Numbered from the stretch's first letter, positions 51,865-60,604 are shown. The stretch is DNA of 64,000 bases from UMGS755 sp045602005 (GCA_045602005.1 JAZSAS010000085.1:9562-73561), one strand, 5' to 3'. Notes: generated from the sequence alone by a model not told the origin. A program made the numbers and translations.

Positions 51865-52601
51865 TGAAACAGGTATTTAAAAAGCCTCACGCCCTTTGCG
51901 ACGTGCCCCTGCATTATTGCCCCGGCTGCACCCACGGTATTGTTCACCGTTTGGTCGCAGAGGTTATCGACGAACTGGGGATTGAGGGTGAAACCATTGG
52001 TGTAGCACCGGTTGGTTGCTCTGTTTTTGCTTATGATTATTTTAACTGTGATATGGTAGAGGCTGCCCATGGTCGTGCTCCGGCTGTAGCAACCGGCATT
52101 AAACGCACCAATCCTGATCGTGTGGTTTTCACCTATCAGGGAGACGGCGACTTGGCCGCTATCGGTACAGCTGAAACTGTACACGCAGCAGCCAGAGGCG
52201 AGAATATCACCATTGTCTTTATCAATAACGCAATTTACGGCATGACCGGCGGCCAGATGGCACCCACCACCTTGCCTGGTCAGGTAACACAGACATCGCC
52301 CTATGGCAGAAACACTGATACACAGGGTTTTCCCATCCGCATCAGTGAAATGCTGTCTACACTGGATGGTCCTGCCTATATTGAGCGTGTGGCTGTGGAC
52401 AACGTGAAGCATATAAACCAGGCAAAACGTGCTATTAAAAAGGCATTTACCTGTCAGGTTGAAAAGAAGGGCTTTTCTTTGGTAGAGGTGGTTTCAACCT
52501 GTCCCACCAACTGGGGTCTTTCTCCGGAAGAAGCTATGAAATGGTTGCAGGACAACATGCTGCCATATTATCCTCTGGGCGTTTATTGCGACAAGCTCTA
52601 A
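51864..52601 (+). CDS. 2-oxoacid:ferredoxin oxidoreductase subunit beta (thiamine-binding)
   Basis: A 245-residue beta subunit that binds thiamine diphosphate. CPGCTHGIVHRL is near residue 19 and the TPP/Mg segment YQGDGDLAAIGTAE ... VFINNAIYGMTGGQMAPTT is in residues 90-140. It completes an alpha-beta-delta set with the two preceding genes. The gamma subunit that usually follows, about 180 residues with a GSGGQG motif, is not found downstream. The enzyme is oxygen-sensitive, consistent with an anaerobe. Confidence 0.9.
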   Translation: MKQVFKKPHALCDVPLHYCPGCTHGIVHRLVAEVIDELGIEGETIGVAPVGCSVFAYDYFNCDMVEAAHGRAPAVATGIKRTNPDRVVFTYQGDGDLAAIGTAETVHAAARGENITIVFINNAIYGMTGGQMAPTTLPGQVTQTSPYGRNTDTQGFPIRISEMLSTLDGPAYIERVAVDNVKHINQAKRAIKKAFTCQVEKKGFSLVEVVSTCPTNWGLSPEEAMKWLQDNMLPYYPLGVYCDKL

Positions 52602-52698
52602 AGAGGAATTTATGTAAAACTGTACTGGCTGTTGCTGAAACGGACGCATCCATCTGCCTCCTGCTTGGCAGCAGCCTGTTTTTTAAACAGGAGACGTT

Positions 52699-53346
52699 AT
52701 GGTTATTACCAAAATTGAACCGCAGAAAAAACATAAAAACCGCAGCTCTGTTTTTTTAGACGGTAGCTTTGCGTTTGGCATTTCTGATTTTGATGTATTG
52801 CGTTTTCACTTAAAAGAGGGAGAGACATTAACGGAAAATGCCCTGGAAACCATTCGTAATGAAGTGCTTGTGCAAGATGCACAACAATACGCTTTGCGAC
52901 TGTTAGACTGCACGGCATACACAGAACAGGCACTGCGCCGCAAGCTAAAAGAGCATGGCTGTGATTCTCAAACAATTGACAGAACCATTGCTTTTCTTGC
53001 AGAATATCGTTATGTTGACGATAGAGGCTTTGCCCGACGCTATATAAACGCTGCTCTAAACACAGGTCGAAGCGGCATGAGAAAGATTCAGTATGACCTG
53101 ATGGGGAAGGGTATTGCAAGAGATATTATCGAAGAAATCTGTGCGGAATTTGACAATGAAGAACTACGGCAGAATGAATATTCTGCTGTTTTGCCTTTAC
53201 TGGAAAAGAAACTAAAAGGAGATTATTCCTTTCCAAATATAATGAAAGCCAAGCGCTATTGCCTGTCAAGAGGATTCTCTCAGGATGCAATCGACAGTGC
53301 GATTCGGCAGTTAAAAAACAGCGAGGAGGAATGGCTTGATGCTTAA
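52699..53346 (+). CDS. recX: Regulatory protein RecX
   Basis: RecX limits RecA filament activity. The 215-residue helical protein has three RecX helical repeats: QDAQQYALRLLDCTAYTEQALRRKLKEHG, YRYVDDRGFARRYINAALNTG and the terminal ISIAKRYCL-like segment MKAKRYCLSRGFSQDAIDSAI. The short N-terminal extension (TKIEPQKKHKNRSSVFLDGSFAFGI) is typical of Firmicutes. A GGAGA site precedes the ATG. The gene overlaps coaBC by eight bases. The 97-base gap before it has only short hairpins. Confidence 0.93.
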   Translation: MVITKIEPQKKHKNRSSVFLDGSFAFGISDFDVLRFHLKEGETLTENALETIRNEVLVQDAQQYALRLLDCTAYTEQALRRKLKEHGCDSQTIDRTIAFLAEYRYVDDRGFARRYINAALNTGRSGMRKIQYDLMGKGIARDIIEEICAEFDNEELRQNEYSAVLPLLEKKLKGDYSFPNIMKAKRYCLSRGFSQDAIDSAIRQLKNSEEEWLDA

Positions 53347-54553
53347 AGGGAAACATGTTTTAGTCGGTGTAACAGGTTCTATTGCAGCCTATAAAACACC
53401 CGATTTAATCAGCCGGTTGAAAAAACTGGGGGCAGATGTGAAGGTTATTATGACCCGTTCTGCTGCTGAGTTTGTCACACCGCTGACCTTTCAAACCATG
53501 TCTCAAAATCCCGTGGCACTGGATATGTTTGAAAGGCCTGTATCATGGGAGGTAGAACACATTTCTCTGGCAAAATGGGCAGATGTGATGGTGATTGTGC
53601 CGGCAACAGCCAATATCATTGGAAAAATCACTTGGGGCATTGCTGACGATATGCTGTCTACCGCTAGCATGGCAATCAAAGCACCCATGCTCATTGCACC
53701 AGCTATGAATACTGCCATGTATGAAAGCGACGCTGTGCGTGCTAATATTGAAATCTTAAAAAAACGTGGCATCTCCTTTGTTGAGCCAGATGCTGGGCGA
53801 CTGGCATGCGGCGACACAGGCCGAGGTAAACTGGCTTCAATAGATGACATAACAGAGGCAGTTATATCTGCCGTTTCACGTTCTTGCGACCTGGCCGGCC
53901 TTCGTGTTTTAGTCACTGCCGGTGCCACCCGTGAAGCTCTGGACCCTGTTAGATTTATTACCAACCACTCCACAGGGCGAATGGGTGTTGAAATTGCCCG
54001 TGCGGCAAAAATTCGCGGCGCAGAGGTCACGTTGGTTTGTGGCCATCTTGACGTGCCGGTGCCAAAGGGCATACATGTGATTTCAGTAACCAGTGCTCAG
54101 GATATGTATCAAGCTTGTATGGAAGCCTTTCCCGAAACAGACATCACAATTAAAGCGGCCGCCGTAGGAGATTACAGACCTGAAACCTGTTCTGATTCCA
54201 AAATTAAAAAAAGCGGCGATATGAGCCTTAGCCTTGTGCGAAATCCCGATATACTGGCCGAAATGGGTAAAAACAAGAAAAGCGGTCAGTTATTGGTTGG
54301 TTTTTGCATGGAAACCGAAGATTTGATTCAAAATGCCACCAAAAAATTGCAAAACAAAAATTTAGATATGATTGTGGCAAATCATTTGTTTGATGAAAAT
54401 GCCGGCTTTGGGTCAGTGAATAATACTGTGACAATTTTAACAAAAATAGGCACGCAGGAAACATTGCCCAACATGAGCAAATTTGATGTTGCTAATGAAA
54501 TTTTAGACAGAGCGTTTCATATGAAACAAAATCCGGATAAAGGCGTGGTGTAA
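53339..54553 (+). CDS. coaBC: Bifunctional phosphopantothenoylcysteine decarboxylase/synthetase
   Basis: Makes 4'-phosphopantetheine for CoA in two steps. The N-terminal flavoprotein domain starts GKHVLVGVTGSIAAYK, with PAMNTAMYE near residue 122 and the Cys-containing LACGDTGRGKLA near 158. The C-terminal synthetase domain has VTAGATREALDPVRFITNHSTGRMG near 196 and KIKKSGDMSLSL near 290. The total of 404 residues is normal. ATG 53339 lies 8 bases from GAGGAGGA; a TTG three bases earlier also works. It is followed by priA one base later. Confidence 0.95.
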   Translation: MLKGKHVLVGVTGSIAAYKTPDLISRLKKLGADVKVIMTRSAAEFVTPLTFQTMSQNPVALDMFERPVSWEVEHISLAKWADVMVIVPATANIIGKITWGIADDMLSTASMAIKAPMLIAPAMNTAMYESDAVRANIEILKKRGISFVEPDAGRLACGDTGRGKLASIDDITEAVISAVSRSCDLAGLRVLVTAGATREALDPVRFITNHSTGRMGVEIARAAKIRGAEVTLVCGHLDVPVPKGIHVISVTSAQDMYQACMEAFPETDITIKAAAVGDYRPETCSDSKIKKSGDMSLSLVRNPDILAEMGKNKKSGQLLVGFCMETEDLIQNATKKLQNKNLDMIVANHLFDENAGFGSVNNTVTILTKIGTQETLPNMSKFDVANEILDRAFHMKQNPDKGVV

Positions 54554-54554
54554 A

Positions 54555-56792
54555 ATGCAGCTTGCGTCTGTTGTTGTAAATAAAACCGCTCGTGTGCTAG
54601 ACCGTTTTTTTGATTATCTGGTGCCAAAGCAATTGGAAAACCGCCTGAAAATTGGTATGTTAGTCAGTGTTCCCTTCGGAAAATCTAATCAATTAACAGA
54701 GGCCTATGTGGTGGGTTTTCCCGAAGAAACACAGGTGGAATCTTTAAAAGAAATCAATGCTATTATAGATGCAGATCCTCAATTTGACGAAAACATGCTG
54801 GAATTGATTTTATTCATGAAGAGGCGATATTTTTCCACTTATCTGGCTGCAATTAAAACTGTTGTGCCATATGGCATCGGCATTCACGGAAAATCAGTTT
54901 CAGATAAGATTTTAAAAGGCTCATCCTTGGCACTTTCTCTGGATGATGCTTTTGTTGCATTGGATGCAGCCAGAACCAAAGCACCTGTTCAAGCCCGCAT
55001 TATTGAGCTTTTAATGCAAAATGAATTTGTGGCAAACACTGATATTCAAATGCTTTTAGGTTGCAGCAGCAGCGCAATTAAATCTTTAGAACAAAAAGGG
55101 ATTATCACGCCGGTTGAAATAGAAGTTTTTCGCAATCCTGTTGATTATAAAAAAATCAAGCGTACTCAGCCAATGTCGCCTACCAAGGCACAGCAGGCGG
55201 CAATCACAAAAATTACCGGTGCACAAGCTGCATTTGGAGTTTTTTTGTTACACGGCGTTACCGGCAGCGGCAAAACTGAAGTTTTTCTTCAATGTATCGA
55301 AAATGTGCTGAAACAAGGCAAAACAGCCATTGTGCTTGTGCCTGAAATATCTTTAACGCCTCAAATGATTAACCGTTTTGCAGGTCGATTTGGCGAACAG
55401 ATTGCCGTGTTGCATTCCAGGCTCTCTATGGGCGAACGCAACGACGAATATAAACGCATTAAAAGCGGAGAAGCCAGGGTTGTGATCGGTGTACGTTCAG
55501 CGGTATTTGCACCAATTGAAAACCTTGGATTGATTGTGGTGGACGAGGAGCATGAAAGCTCCTATAAATCTCAGAGTGTGCCGGCCTATCATGCCCGTGA
55601 GATTGCAGCCATGCGTGCCAAACAGCACGGGGTGCCTCTGGTGCTTGCCTCGGCAACACCTTCGGTTGAAAGCTATTATAAAGCTCTTGCCGGCAAATAT
55701 GAATTGCTGACACTGGAAAGCCGTGCTACACAACAGGTTATGCCCGAGGTAACCATTGTGGATATGCGCCGTGAATTAATTGACGGAAACCGCTCCTTAT
55801 TCTCCAAACAGCTGATGGATGAAATTCAGATTAACCTGGATAAGGGGCAGCAGACAATTTTATTCCTGAATCGTCGGGGATTTTCTACCTTTATTTCATG
55901 CCGCAGCTGTGGCTATGTGGTGAAGTGTCCACGATGCAATATTGCACTGACATATCATAAAAACCGAAATTTTCTGACTTGTCATTACTGCGGTTATACG
56001 CAGCCAAATCTTCACACCTGCCCAGAGTGTGACAGCAGTTATATCAAACACTTCGGAACAGGCACACAGAAGGTGGAGGAGGAGCTATCCCTGTTATATC
56101 CAGAAGCTTCGGTATTACGGATGGATTTAGACACTGTTTCTGCCAAAAATTCTCACCAAAGAATTTTAGAGCAGTTTGAAAAAGAGAAAATTGATATTCT
56201 AATCGGTACACAAATGGTCACCAAGGGTCTTGACTTTGAAAATGTCACACTTGTTGGCGTGCTGGCAGCCGATATGAGTCTAAATCTGGATGATTACCGT
56301 GCTAATGAGAAAACCTTTGATTTGATTACACAGGTCTGCGGCCGTGCCGGACGTGGAGCCTATAGCGGTCGTGCGGTGATTCAGAGCTATATGCCCGAAA
56401 ATTCTGTGCTACAAATGGCTAAAACGCAGAATTATAAAGCCTTCTATAATGAAGAAATTGCGCTCCGCAAAACCTTGGTGTATCCGCCGTTTTGCGATAT
56501 TGTGTCAATTGTTTTCACCTCTTTTAACGAAGTTGCAGCCACAAAATGTGCTAAAAAAACGGCTGAATGGCTTAAAAATAATCTTGCCGGCACTTTCTGT
56601 GAGGTTTTAGGACCAAGCCCCTGTGGCTTTTATAAGGTGAATAATAAATACCGGAAACGCATCTTGATAAAATGCAAGTTACATGATACAATAATAAACG
56701 TGCTGACAGACTGCATCACAAAGCATTATCAAAGCAAGGAAAGCCAGCATGTTGGCCTGTTGACAGAAACTAACCCCATACATATTTTATAA
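54555..56792 (+). CDS. priA: Primosomal helicase PriA
   Basis: A replication-restart helicase of 745 residues. The N-terminal 3'-DNA-binding domain (VVVNKTARVLDRFFDYLVP) is followed by Walker A LLHGVTGSGKTEVFLQ near residue 235 and DEEHESSYKSQ near 333. The eight-cysteine zinc-binding region has CRSCGYVVKCPRCNIALTYH and CHYCGYTQPNLHTCPEC, with RAGRGAYSGRAVIQ near 600. It lies between coaBC and def, the conserved Firmicute order. Confidence 0.97.
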   Translation: MQLASVVVNKTARVLDRFFDYLVPKQLENRLKIGMLVSVPFGKSNQLTEAYVVGFPEETQVESLKEINAIIDADPQFDENMLELILFMKRRYFSTYLAAIKTVVPYGIGIHGKSVSDKILKGSSLALSLDDAFVALDAARTKAPVQARIIELLMQNEFVANTDIQMLLGCSSSAIKSLEQKGIITPVEIEVFRNPVDYKKIKRTQPMSPTKAQQAAITKITGAQAAFGVFLLHGVTGSGKTEVFLQCIENVLKQGKTAIVLVPEISLTPQMINRFAGRFGEQIAVLHSRLSMGERNDEYKRIKSGEARVVIGVRSAVFAPIENLGLIVVDEEHESSYKSQSVPAYHAREIAAMRAKQHGVPLVLASATPSVESYYKALAGKYELLTLESRATQQVMPEVTIVDMRRELIDGNRSLFSKQLMDEIQINLDKGQQTILFLNRRGFSTFISCRSCGYVVKCPRCNIALTYHKNRNFLTCHYCGYTQPNLHTCPECDSSYIKHFGTGTQKVEEELSLLYPEASVLRMDLDTVSAKNSHQRILEQFEKEKIDILIGTQMVTKGLDFENVTLVGVLAADMSLNLDDYRANEKTFDLITQVCGRAGRGAYSGRAVIQSYMPENSVLQMAKTQNYKAFYNEEIALRKTLVYPPFCDIVSIVFTSFNEVAATKCAKKTAEWLKNNLAGTFCEVLGPSPCGFYKVNNKYRKRILIKCKLHDTIINVLTDCITKHYQSKESQHVGLLTETNPIHIL

Positions 56793-56818
56793 ATATAAAA
56801 CCGAAAGGAACGTAAATT

Positions 56819-57307
56819 ATGGCACTGAGAAACGTATTAACTGTTGAATCGGAAAATGACAGCCTTAGAAAAAAATCCCGTGAAGTGGAAAAGATTGATG
56901 AAAAAATTCTGACTCTTATTGAAGATATGAAGGAAACACTGTATGAAAAAAACGGTGTGGGTCTTGCTGCGCCACAAATCGGCATTTTAAAGCGTGTGAT
57001 TGTGATAGATATCGGCGAAGGACCCATTGTGCTTATGAATCCCGTTATTGTTTACCAGAAGGGTGAGCAAAAGGAGATGGAAGGATGTCTGTCTGTTCCC
57101 GGCGTTTGGGGCATTGTTTCTCGGCCAGAACGAGTGATTGTTAGAGGCATGAATCCTGAGGGTGAAACTGTTGAAATCGAGGCTGAAGGCCTTCTTGCCA
57201 TTGCTTTTTGCCATGAAATTGACCATTTAAACGGCGTTTTATATACAGATAAAGTCATTGAATATGTAGACCCCAGCCAGATTAAGCAGGAGGGAAGCGA
57301 AGAGTGA
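56819..57307 (+). CDS. def: Peptide deformylase
   Basis: Removes the formyl group from nascent proteins. The 162-residue protein has all three motifs: GVGLAAPQIG near residue 46, EGCLSVPG near 88 (metal Cys) and CHEIDHLNG near 130 (HExxH). It overlaps fmt by four bases (GTGA), so formylation and deformylation enzymes are translated together. Confidence 0.97.
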   Translation: MALRNVLTVESENDSLRKKSREVEKIDEKILTLIEDMKETLYEKNGVGLAAPQIGILKRVIVIDIGEGPIVLMNPVIVYQKGEQKEMEGCLSVPGVWGIVSRPERVIVRGMNPEGETVEIEAEGLLAIAFCHEIDHLNGVLYTDKVIEYVDPSQIKQEGSEE

Positions 57308-58236
57308 AAATCGTATTTATGGGAACACCGGATTTTTCCGTGCCATGTCTTGAAGTCTTGGTAACGAACGGCTATGATGTACCGCTGGTGGTTACTCAAG
57401 GGGATAAACCCAAAGGAAGAGGACACAAGTTGACACCTCCACCCGTAAAGGAATGCGCCTTGTCATACGGCATTCCGGTATTCCAACCGGATAGAATGAA
57501 GGATGAAGAAAGTTATCAGCGTTTAAAGGAAACGAATGCTGATTTATTCGTTGTAGTGGCGTATGGTAAAATCCTTCCGGAACGAATTCTAAACCTGCCA
57601 AAATACGGCTGTATCAACGTTCATGCCTCTTTATTGCCAAAATATAGAGGAGCGGCACCCATTCAGTGGAGCATTATCAATGGCGAAACAAAAACCGGCG
57701 TCACCACCATGCAAATGGACGCAGGCCTAGATACCGGTGACATGCTTTTAAAAAAAGAAATTGACATTTTAGAGACAGACACTGGTGCAACACTTTGGGA
57801 TAAGCTAAGCCTGCTGGGAAAAGATGTTTTGTTAGAAACGTTAAAAGCATTAGAAGAGGGAAGTCTAAAGCCCGAAAAACAAGACGATTCCCTTTCTTGT
57901 TATGCACCAATGATTGACAAAACAACAGCACAGATTGATTTCTCACGTTCAGCAGATGAAATTTGCAGGCTCGTGAGAGGCATGAACTCATATCCTTATG
58001 CACAAACAAAATATAACGAAAAGCTTTTAAAAATTATAGAGGCAGAACCTGAAAAGGGAGAGACCTTTACGGGAGTGCCGGGTGAAGTTTTATGTGTAAA
58101 GGATAATGCCTTGTATGTAAAATGTAGCGACGGAGCCATCCGCATTACCACTATTCAAATGGAAGGCAAAAAGAAAATGCCTGTTTCCGAATATGTAAAA
58201 GGAAATAGCTTTACAGATGGAACCGTGCTTGGATAA
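57304..58236 (+). CDS. fmt: Methionyl-tRNA formyltransferase
   Basis: Formylates initiator Met-tRNA. The 310-residue protein starts KIVFMGTPDFSVPCLEVL, with the formyl-transfer motif INVHASLLPKYRGAAPIQWSI near residue 102 and the C-terminal tRNA-binding domain with the MEGKKKMPVSEYVKG segment. It starts on a GTG that overlaps the def stop. In many Clostridia the next genes are a DUF116 protein and rsmB; here they are replaced by an exonuclease gene. Confidence 0.97.
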   Translation: MKIVFMGTPDFSVPCLEVLVTNGYDVPLVVTQGDKPKGRGHKLTPPPVKECALSYGIPVFQPDRMKDEESYQRLKETNADLFVVVAYGKILPERILNLPKYGCINVHASLLPKYRGAAPIQWSIINGETKTGVTTMQMDAGLDTGDMLLKKEIDILETDTGATLWDKLSLLGKDVLLETLKALEEGSLKPEKQDDSLSCYAPMIDKTTAQIDFSRSADEICRLVRGMNSYPYAQTKYNEKLLKIIEAEPEKGETFTGVPGEVLCVKDNALYVKCSDGAIRITTIQMEGKKKMPVSEYVKGNSFTDGTVLG

Positions 58237-58254
58237 GAAGGGAGTAGGGCGCTT

Positions 58255-59007
58255 ATGAAATTGATATCCTGGAATGTGAATGGATTGCGTGCATGTTTGT
58301 CTAAAGGCTTTTTAGATTTTTTCAATCAAGAACAGCCGGATGTTTTTTGTGTTCAGGAAACAAAAATGCAGGAAGGACAAGCAGAAATAAATTTAGATGG
58401 ATACCATCAATTTTGGAACAGTGCTGAAAAAAAAGGATATTCCGGAACAGCTATTTTTACTAGAATTGAACCAATTTCAGTGCAGAATGACTTTAATATT
58501 GATGCCCACAGCCACGAAGGTAGAACCATCACCTTGGAGTTTGATAATTTTTATCTGGTGAATTGTTATACGCCCAATGCACAGCAAGAGCTGGCAAGGC
58601 TTCCTTACAGAATGGAATGGGAAAATGATTTTAGAGAATATTTGAAAAAACTTGCTGAAAGAAAACCTGTCATTTTGTGTGGAGACCTGAATGTGGCACA
58701 TCAGGAAATTGATTTAAAAAATCCAAAAAACAACCATAAAAACCCCGGATTTTCCGACGAAGAGCGTGGGAAAATGACGGAGCTTTTAGCAAGTGGTTTT
58801 ACAGATTCTTTTAGGTATCTATACCCAGATAAAACTGATGCTTACAGTTGGTGGTCATACCGTTTTCGTGCCAGAGAGAAAAACATTGGATGGCGGATAG
58901 ATTATTTTATTGTTTCAGATGAGCTGCAAAGCCAAATTCAGGATTCACTGATTTATTCCGATATATATGGCAGCGACCATTGTCCTGTGGGGCTTGTTTT
59001 GTCTTAA
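58255..59007 (+). CDS. exoA: Exodeoxyribonuclease III / AP endonuclease
   Basis: A 250-residue AP endonuclease of the ExoIII family (base excision repair). The catalytic residues are visible in SWNVNGLRACLSKG, FCVQETKMQ (Glu), the GDLNVAHQEIDL segment near 142 and the end SDHCPVGLVLS. The start follows a GGGAG site. Its stop (TAA 59005-59007) overlaps the stop of the convergent recombinase gene, with no terminator between. Confidence 0.96.
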   Translation: MKLISWNVNGLRACLSKGFLDFFNQEQPDVFCVQETKMQEGQAEINLDGYHQFWNSAEKKGYSGTAIFTRIEPISVQNDFNIDAHSHEGRTITLEFDNFYLVNCYTPNAQQELARLPYRMEWENDFREYLKKLAERKPVILCGDLNVAHQEIDLKNPKNNHKNPGFSDEERGKMTELLASGFTDSFRYLYPDKTDAYSWWSYRFRAREKNIGWRIDYFIVSDELQSQIQDSLIYSDIYGSDHCPVGLVLS

Positions 59008-59978
59008 TCATCTTCGGGTTCCGCCAGTGGATTGCTATCTGCTGCGTGCCGAAGCTGTTCGCTGTCTAAATGAGTGTAAATCTGCGTTGTGGCAAGGTTT
59101 GTATGACCCAGAATTTCCTGCAGAACACGAACATCTACATGGCCATGCTGATACATCAATGTAGCAGCAGTGTGCCGCAATTTATGAACAGAATATTTTG
59201 TATCATCAAGTCCGGCAGCATTTAAATGCTTTTTAACAAGATGTTGAATGGTTTTAACGCTGAGCCGGCATTTATTACGGCTGATAAATAATGCGTTCTG
59301 GTGGGGGTGTTTAATGCCTTCGATAGGGCGCTCATTTTTTATATAGTCATCCAGCGCCTTGACACAAGCCTTATTTAGGTAAATCACACGTTCTTTGTTT
59401 CCTTTACCAATGACTGTCAATTTATCATCTTTAATATCTTTTAAGTTAATGCCGGCTAATTCAGACAAACGCATTCCACAATTTAAAAATAACGTAATAA
59501 TCGCATAATCACGCAATTTATCGTGACCATCAATATTAGATAGTAGCGCACGGCTTTCATCTAACGTAAGATATTTTGGCAATGATTTCGGAATCTTGGG
59601 TGAATCCAAATCTTTAGCAGGATTATCTGGTGTCAATTTAGCCTTAACGTGTAAATATTTAAAAAAGGAACGAAGAGCTGCAACCTTGCGTGCACGGGAG
59701 TTTGCATTGTTTAAACGTTCTGAAGATGCATAAGCTAAAAATTCATACAAATCATGTAATGTAATGGTTTTCATAAAGTCTATAGAAATATCTGTGATAT
59801 CAATAGATTCAAATTCATCTAACGATGCATCCATATGTAAAACCTTCATGTAGCGCAAAAAAGTACGCAAATCAAAAAAGTACTCAGAAACGGTATTTTT
59901 AGATTTTCCCCGAATTGCTTCCATATAAGTAATAAAATCCTTTAAGAAGTACGGCGCATCTTGATGCAGGTTTTTCAT
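59004..59978 (-). CDS. Tyrosine recombinase, XerC/XerD-like
   Basis: A 324-residue site-specific recombinase. The N-terminal SAM-like DNA-binding domain is in residues 10-110 (FITYMEAIRGKSKNTVSEYFFDLRTFLRYM). The catalytic domain has Arg in NCGMRLSELAG, Lys in VIGKGNKERVIYL, HKLRHTAATLMYQHG, LGHTNLATTQIYTH with His and the nucleophilic Tyr. All five catalytic residues are present. ATG 59978 is 8 bases from GGGAGGAG. It may be the chromosome-dimer XerC or XerD of this organism, or a stand-alone resolvase. The leader carries two perfect dyads. Confidence 0.9.
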   Translation of the reverse strand: MKNLHQDAPYFLKDFITYMEAIRGKSKNTVSEYFFDLRTFLRYMKVLHMDASLDEFESIDITDISIDFMKTITLHDLYEFLAYASSERLNNANSRARKVAALRSFFKYLHVKAKLTPDNPAKDLDSPKIPKSLPKYLTLDESRALLSNIDGHDKLRDYAIITLFLNCGMRLSELAGINLKDIKDDKLTVIGKGNKERVIYLNKACVKALDDYIKNERPIEGIKHPHQNALFISRNKCRLSVKTIQHLVKKHLNAAGLDDTKYSVHKLRHTAATLMYQHGHVDVRVLQEILGHTNLATTQIYTHLDSEQLRHAADSNPLAEPEDD

Positions 59979-59994
59979 ATTTTCCACTCCTCCC

Positions 59995-60024
59995 AATTAT
60001 ACAAAATTCTTATTTTGTATAATT
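59995..60024. repeat. Perfect 13-base inverted repeat in the recombinase leader
   Basis: AATTATACAAAAT (59995-60007) and its exact complement (60012-60024) are separated by TCTT. The left arm ends one base from the Shine-Dalgarno at 59987-59994. It could be an RNA hairpin affecting translation, or a protein-binding site; read as 11-base arms around an 8-base centre it has the geometry of a tyrosine-recombinase site. Confidence 0.8.
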
Positions 60025-60036
60025 AACTATATTTAA

Positions 60037-60065
60037 ATTATATCACCGTGATATATAAATGTCAA
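60037..60065 (-). promoter_or_regulatory. Consensus promoter with embedded operator-like palindrome
   Basis: On the minus strand, TTGACA (60060-60065) and TATAAT (60037-60042) are 17 bases apart, a perfect sigma-A promoter for the recombinase. A 17-base palindrome, TATATCAC-C-GTGATATA (60039-60055), fills most of the spacer and reaches into the -10 box. A protein bound there would block RNA polymerase. Confidence 0.8.
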
Positions 60066-60084
60066 CCCCTTCTCTTCGTTTTCT

Positions 60085-60125
60085 ATAAAAAATCAGGCAT
60101 CAGCAAAACCATTGACTGATGCCTT
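60085..60125 (-). terminator. Terminator of the CotF-like genes
   Basis: GGCATCAG and CTGATGCC arms, followed on the minus strand by a T-rich run. It separates the coat protein genes from the recombinase promoter. Confidence 0.75.
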
Positions 60126-60137
60126 TATAAATCATAT

Positions 60138-60404
60138 TTAACTCATTGAACTTAAAAATTTTTGTTTTGTTTTTATAATGTCACTTTGCTCAGCCTGTTT
60201 CACTTGATACCAACCTCGGTCGCTCATTTCTTCAAAGATTTGTGCGCCTAAATCCTGTTCTTCGGTCAGAATGTTTAAAAACGTAGAACGCAGCTGATTA
60301 CTGGCACATTCATTTGCATACGTGTTATAACTGGATGAAATAAGCTTTTGTGAACTTAATCCATCTTCCATCATTTCTTTTTCTGTCATTGACATTTGCT
60401 TCAT
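60138..60404 (-). CDS. CotF-family spore coat protein (second of pair)
   Basis: An 88-residue helical protein of the CotF/ferritin-like coat family. The segment LISSSYNTYANECASNQLRSTFLNIL resembles the paralogue upstream (YANECS ... L). The C-terminus is helical and ends SDRGWYQVKQAEQSDI. ATG 60404 has AAAGGAG 8 bases upstream; a longer frame starts at 60422. It follows its paralogue directly and shares a terminator. Expression in sporulation is inferred from family membership only. Confidence 0.82.
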   Translation of the reverse strand: MKQMSMTEKEMMEDGLSSQKLISSSYNTYANECASNQLRSTFLNILTEEQDLGAQIFEEMSDRGWYQVKQAEQSDIIKTKQKFLSSMS

Positions 60405-60421
60405 GTCTTTTTCTCCTTTCA

Positions 60422-60604
60422 TTATTGTAAATACCCCATCAATGTGTTAAAATGCTGCTGATGTTTATCGGCAATTTGATTGCACTTTGCTTTTAACTGT
60501 GCATCAGAACACTCGTTTGCATAGGTCCGATATTTTTTAATCAGAACCTGCTCATAGCCTAATTGATCATCCAACGCCATCAATTCTTTGTTTGTTAAAT
60601 TCAT
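60422..60604 (-). CDS. Short CotF-family spore coat protein (first of pair)
   Basis: A 60-residue protein, MNLTNKELMALDDQLGYE then IKKYRTYANECSDAQLKAKCNQIADKHQ. It matches the N-terminal half of CotF proteins and shares the YxTYANECxxxQL block with the next gene, so the two are duplicated. GGAAGGAAAG precedes the ATG. I see no clear sigma-A promoter upstream; the 130-base gap to 60738 is A/T-rich and a sporulation promoter is possible but not evident. Confidence 0.8.
   Translation of the reverse strand: MNLTNKELMALDDQLGYEQVLIKKYRTYANECSDAQLKAKCNQIADKHQQHFNTLMGYLQ

Noticed and set aside
52602..52698. A relic of an oxidoreductase gamma subunit between the beta gene and recX
   Set aside because: The only ATG there is followed at once by a stop, and I see no GSGGQG motif in any frame of this 97-base gap.
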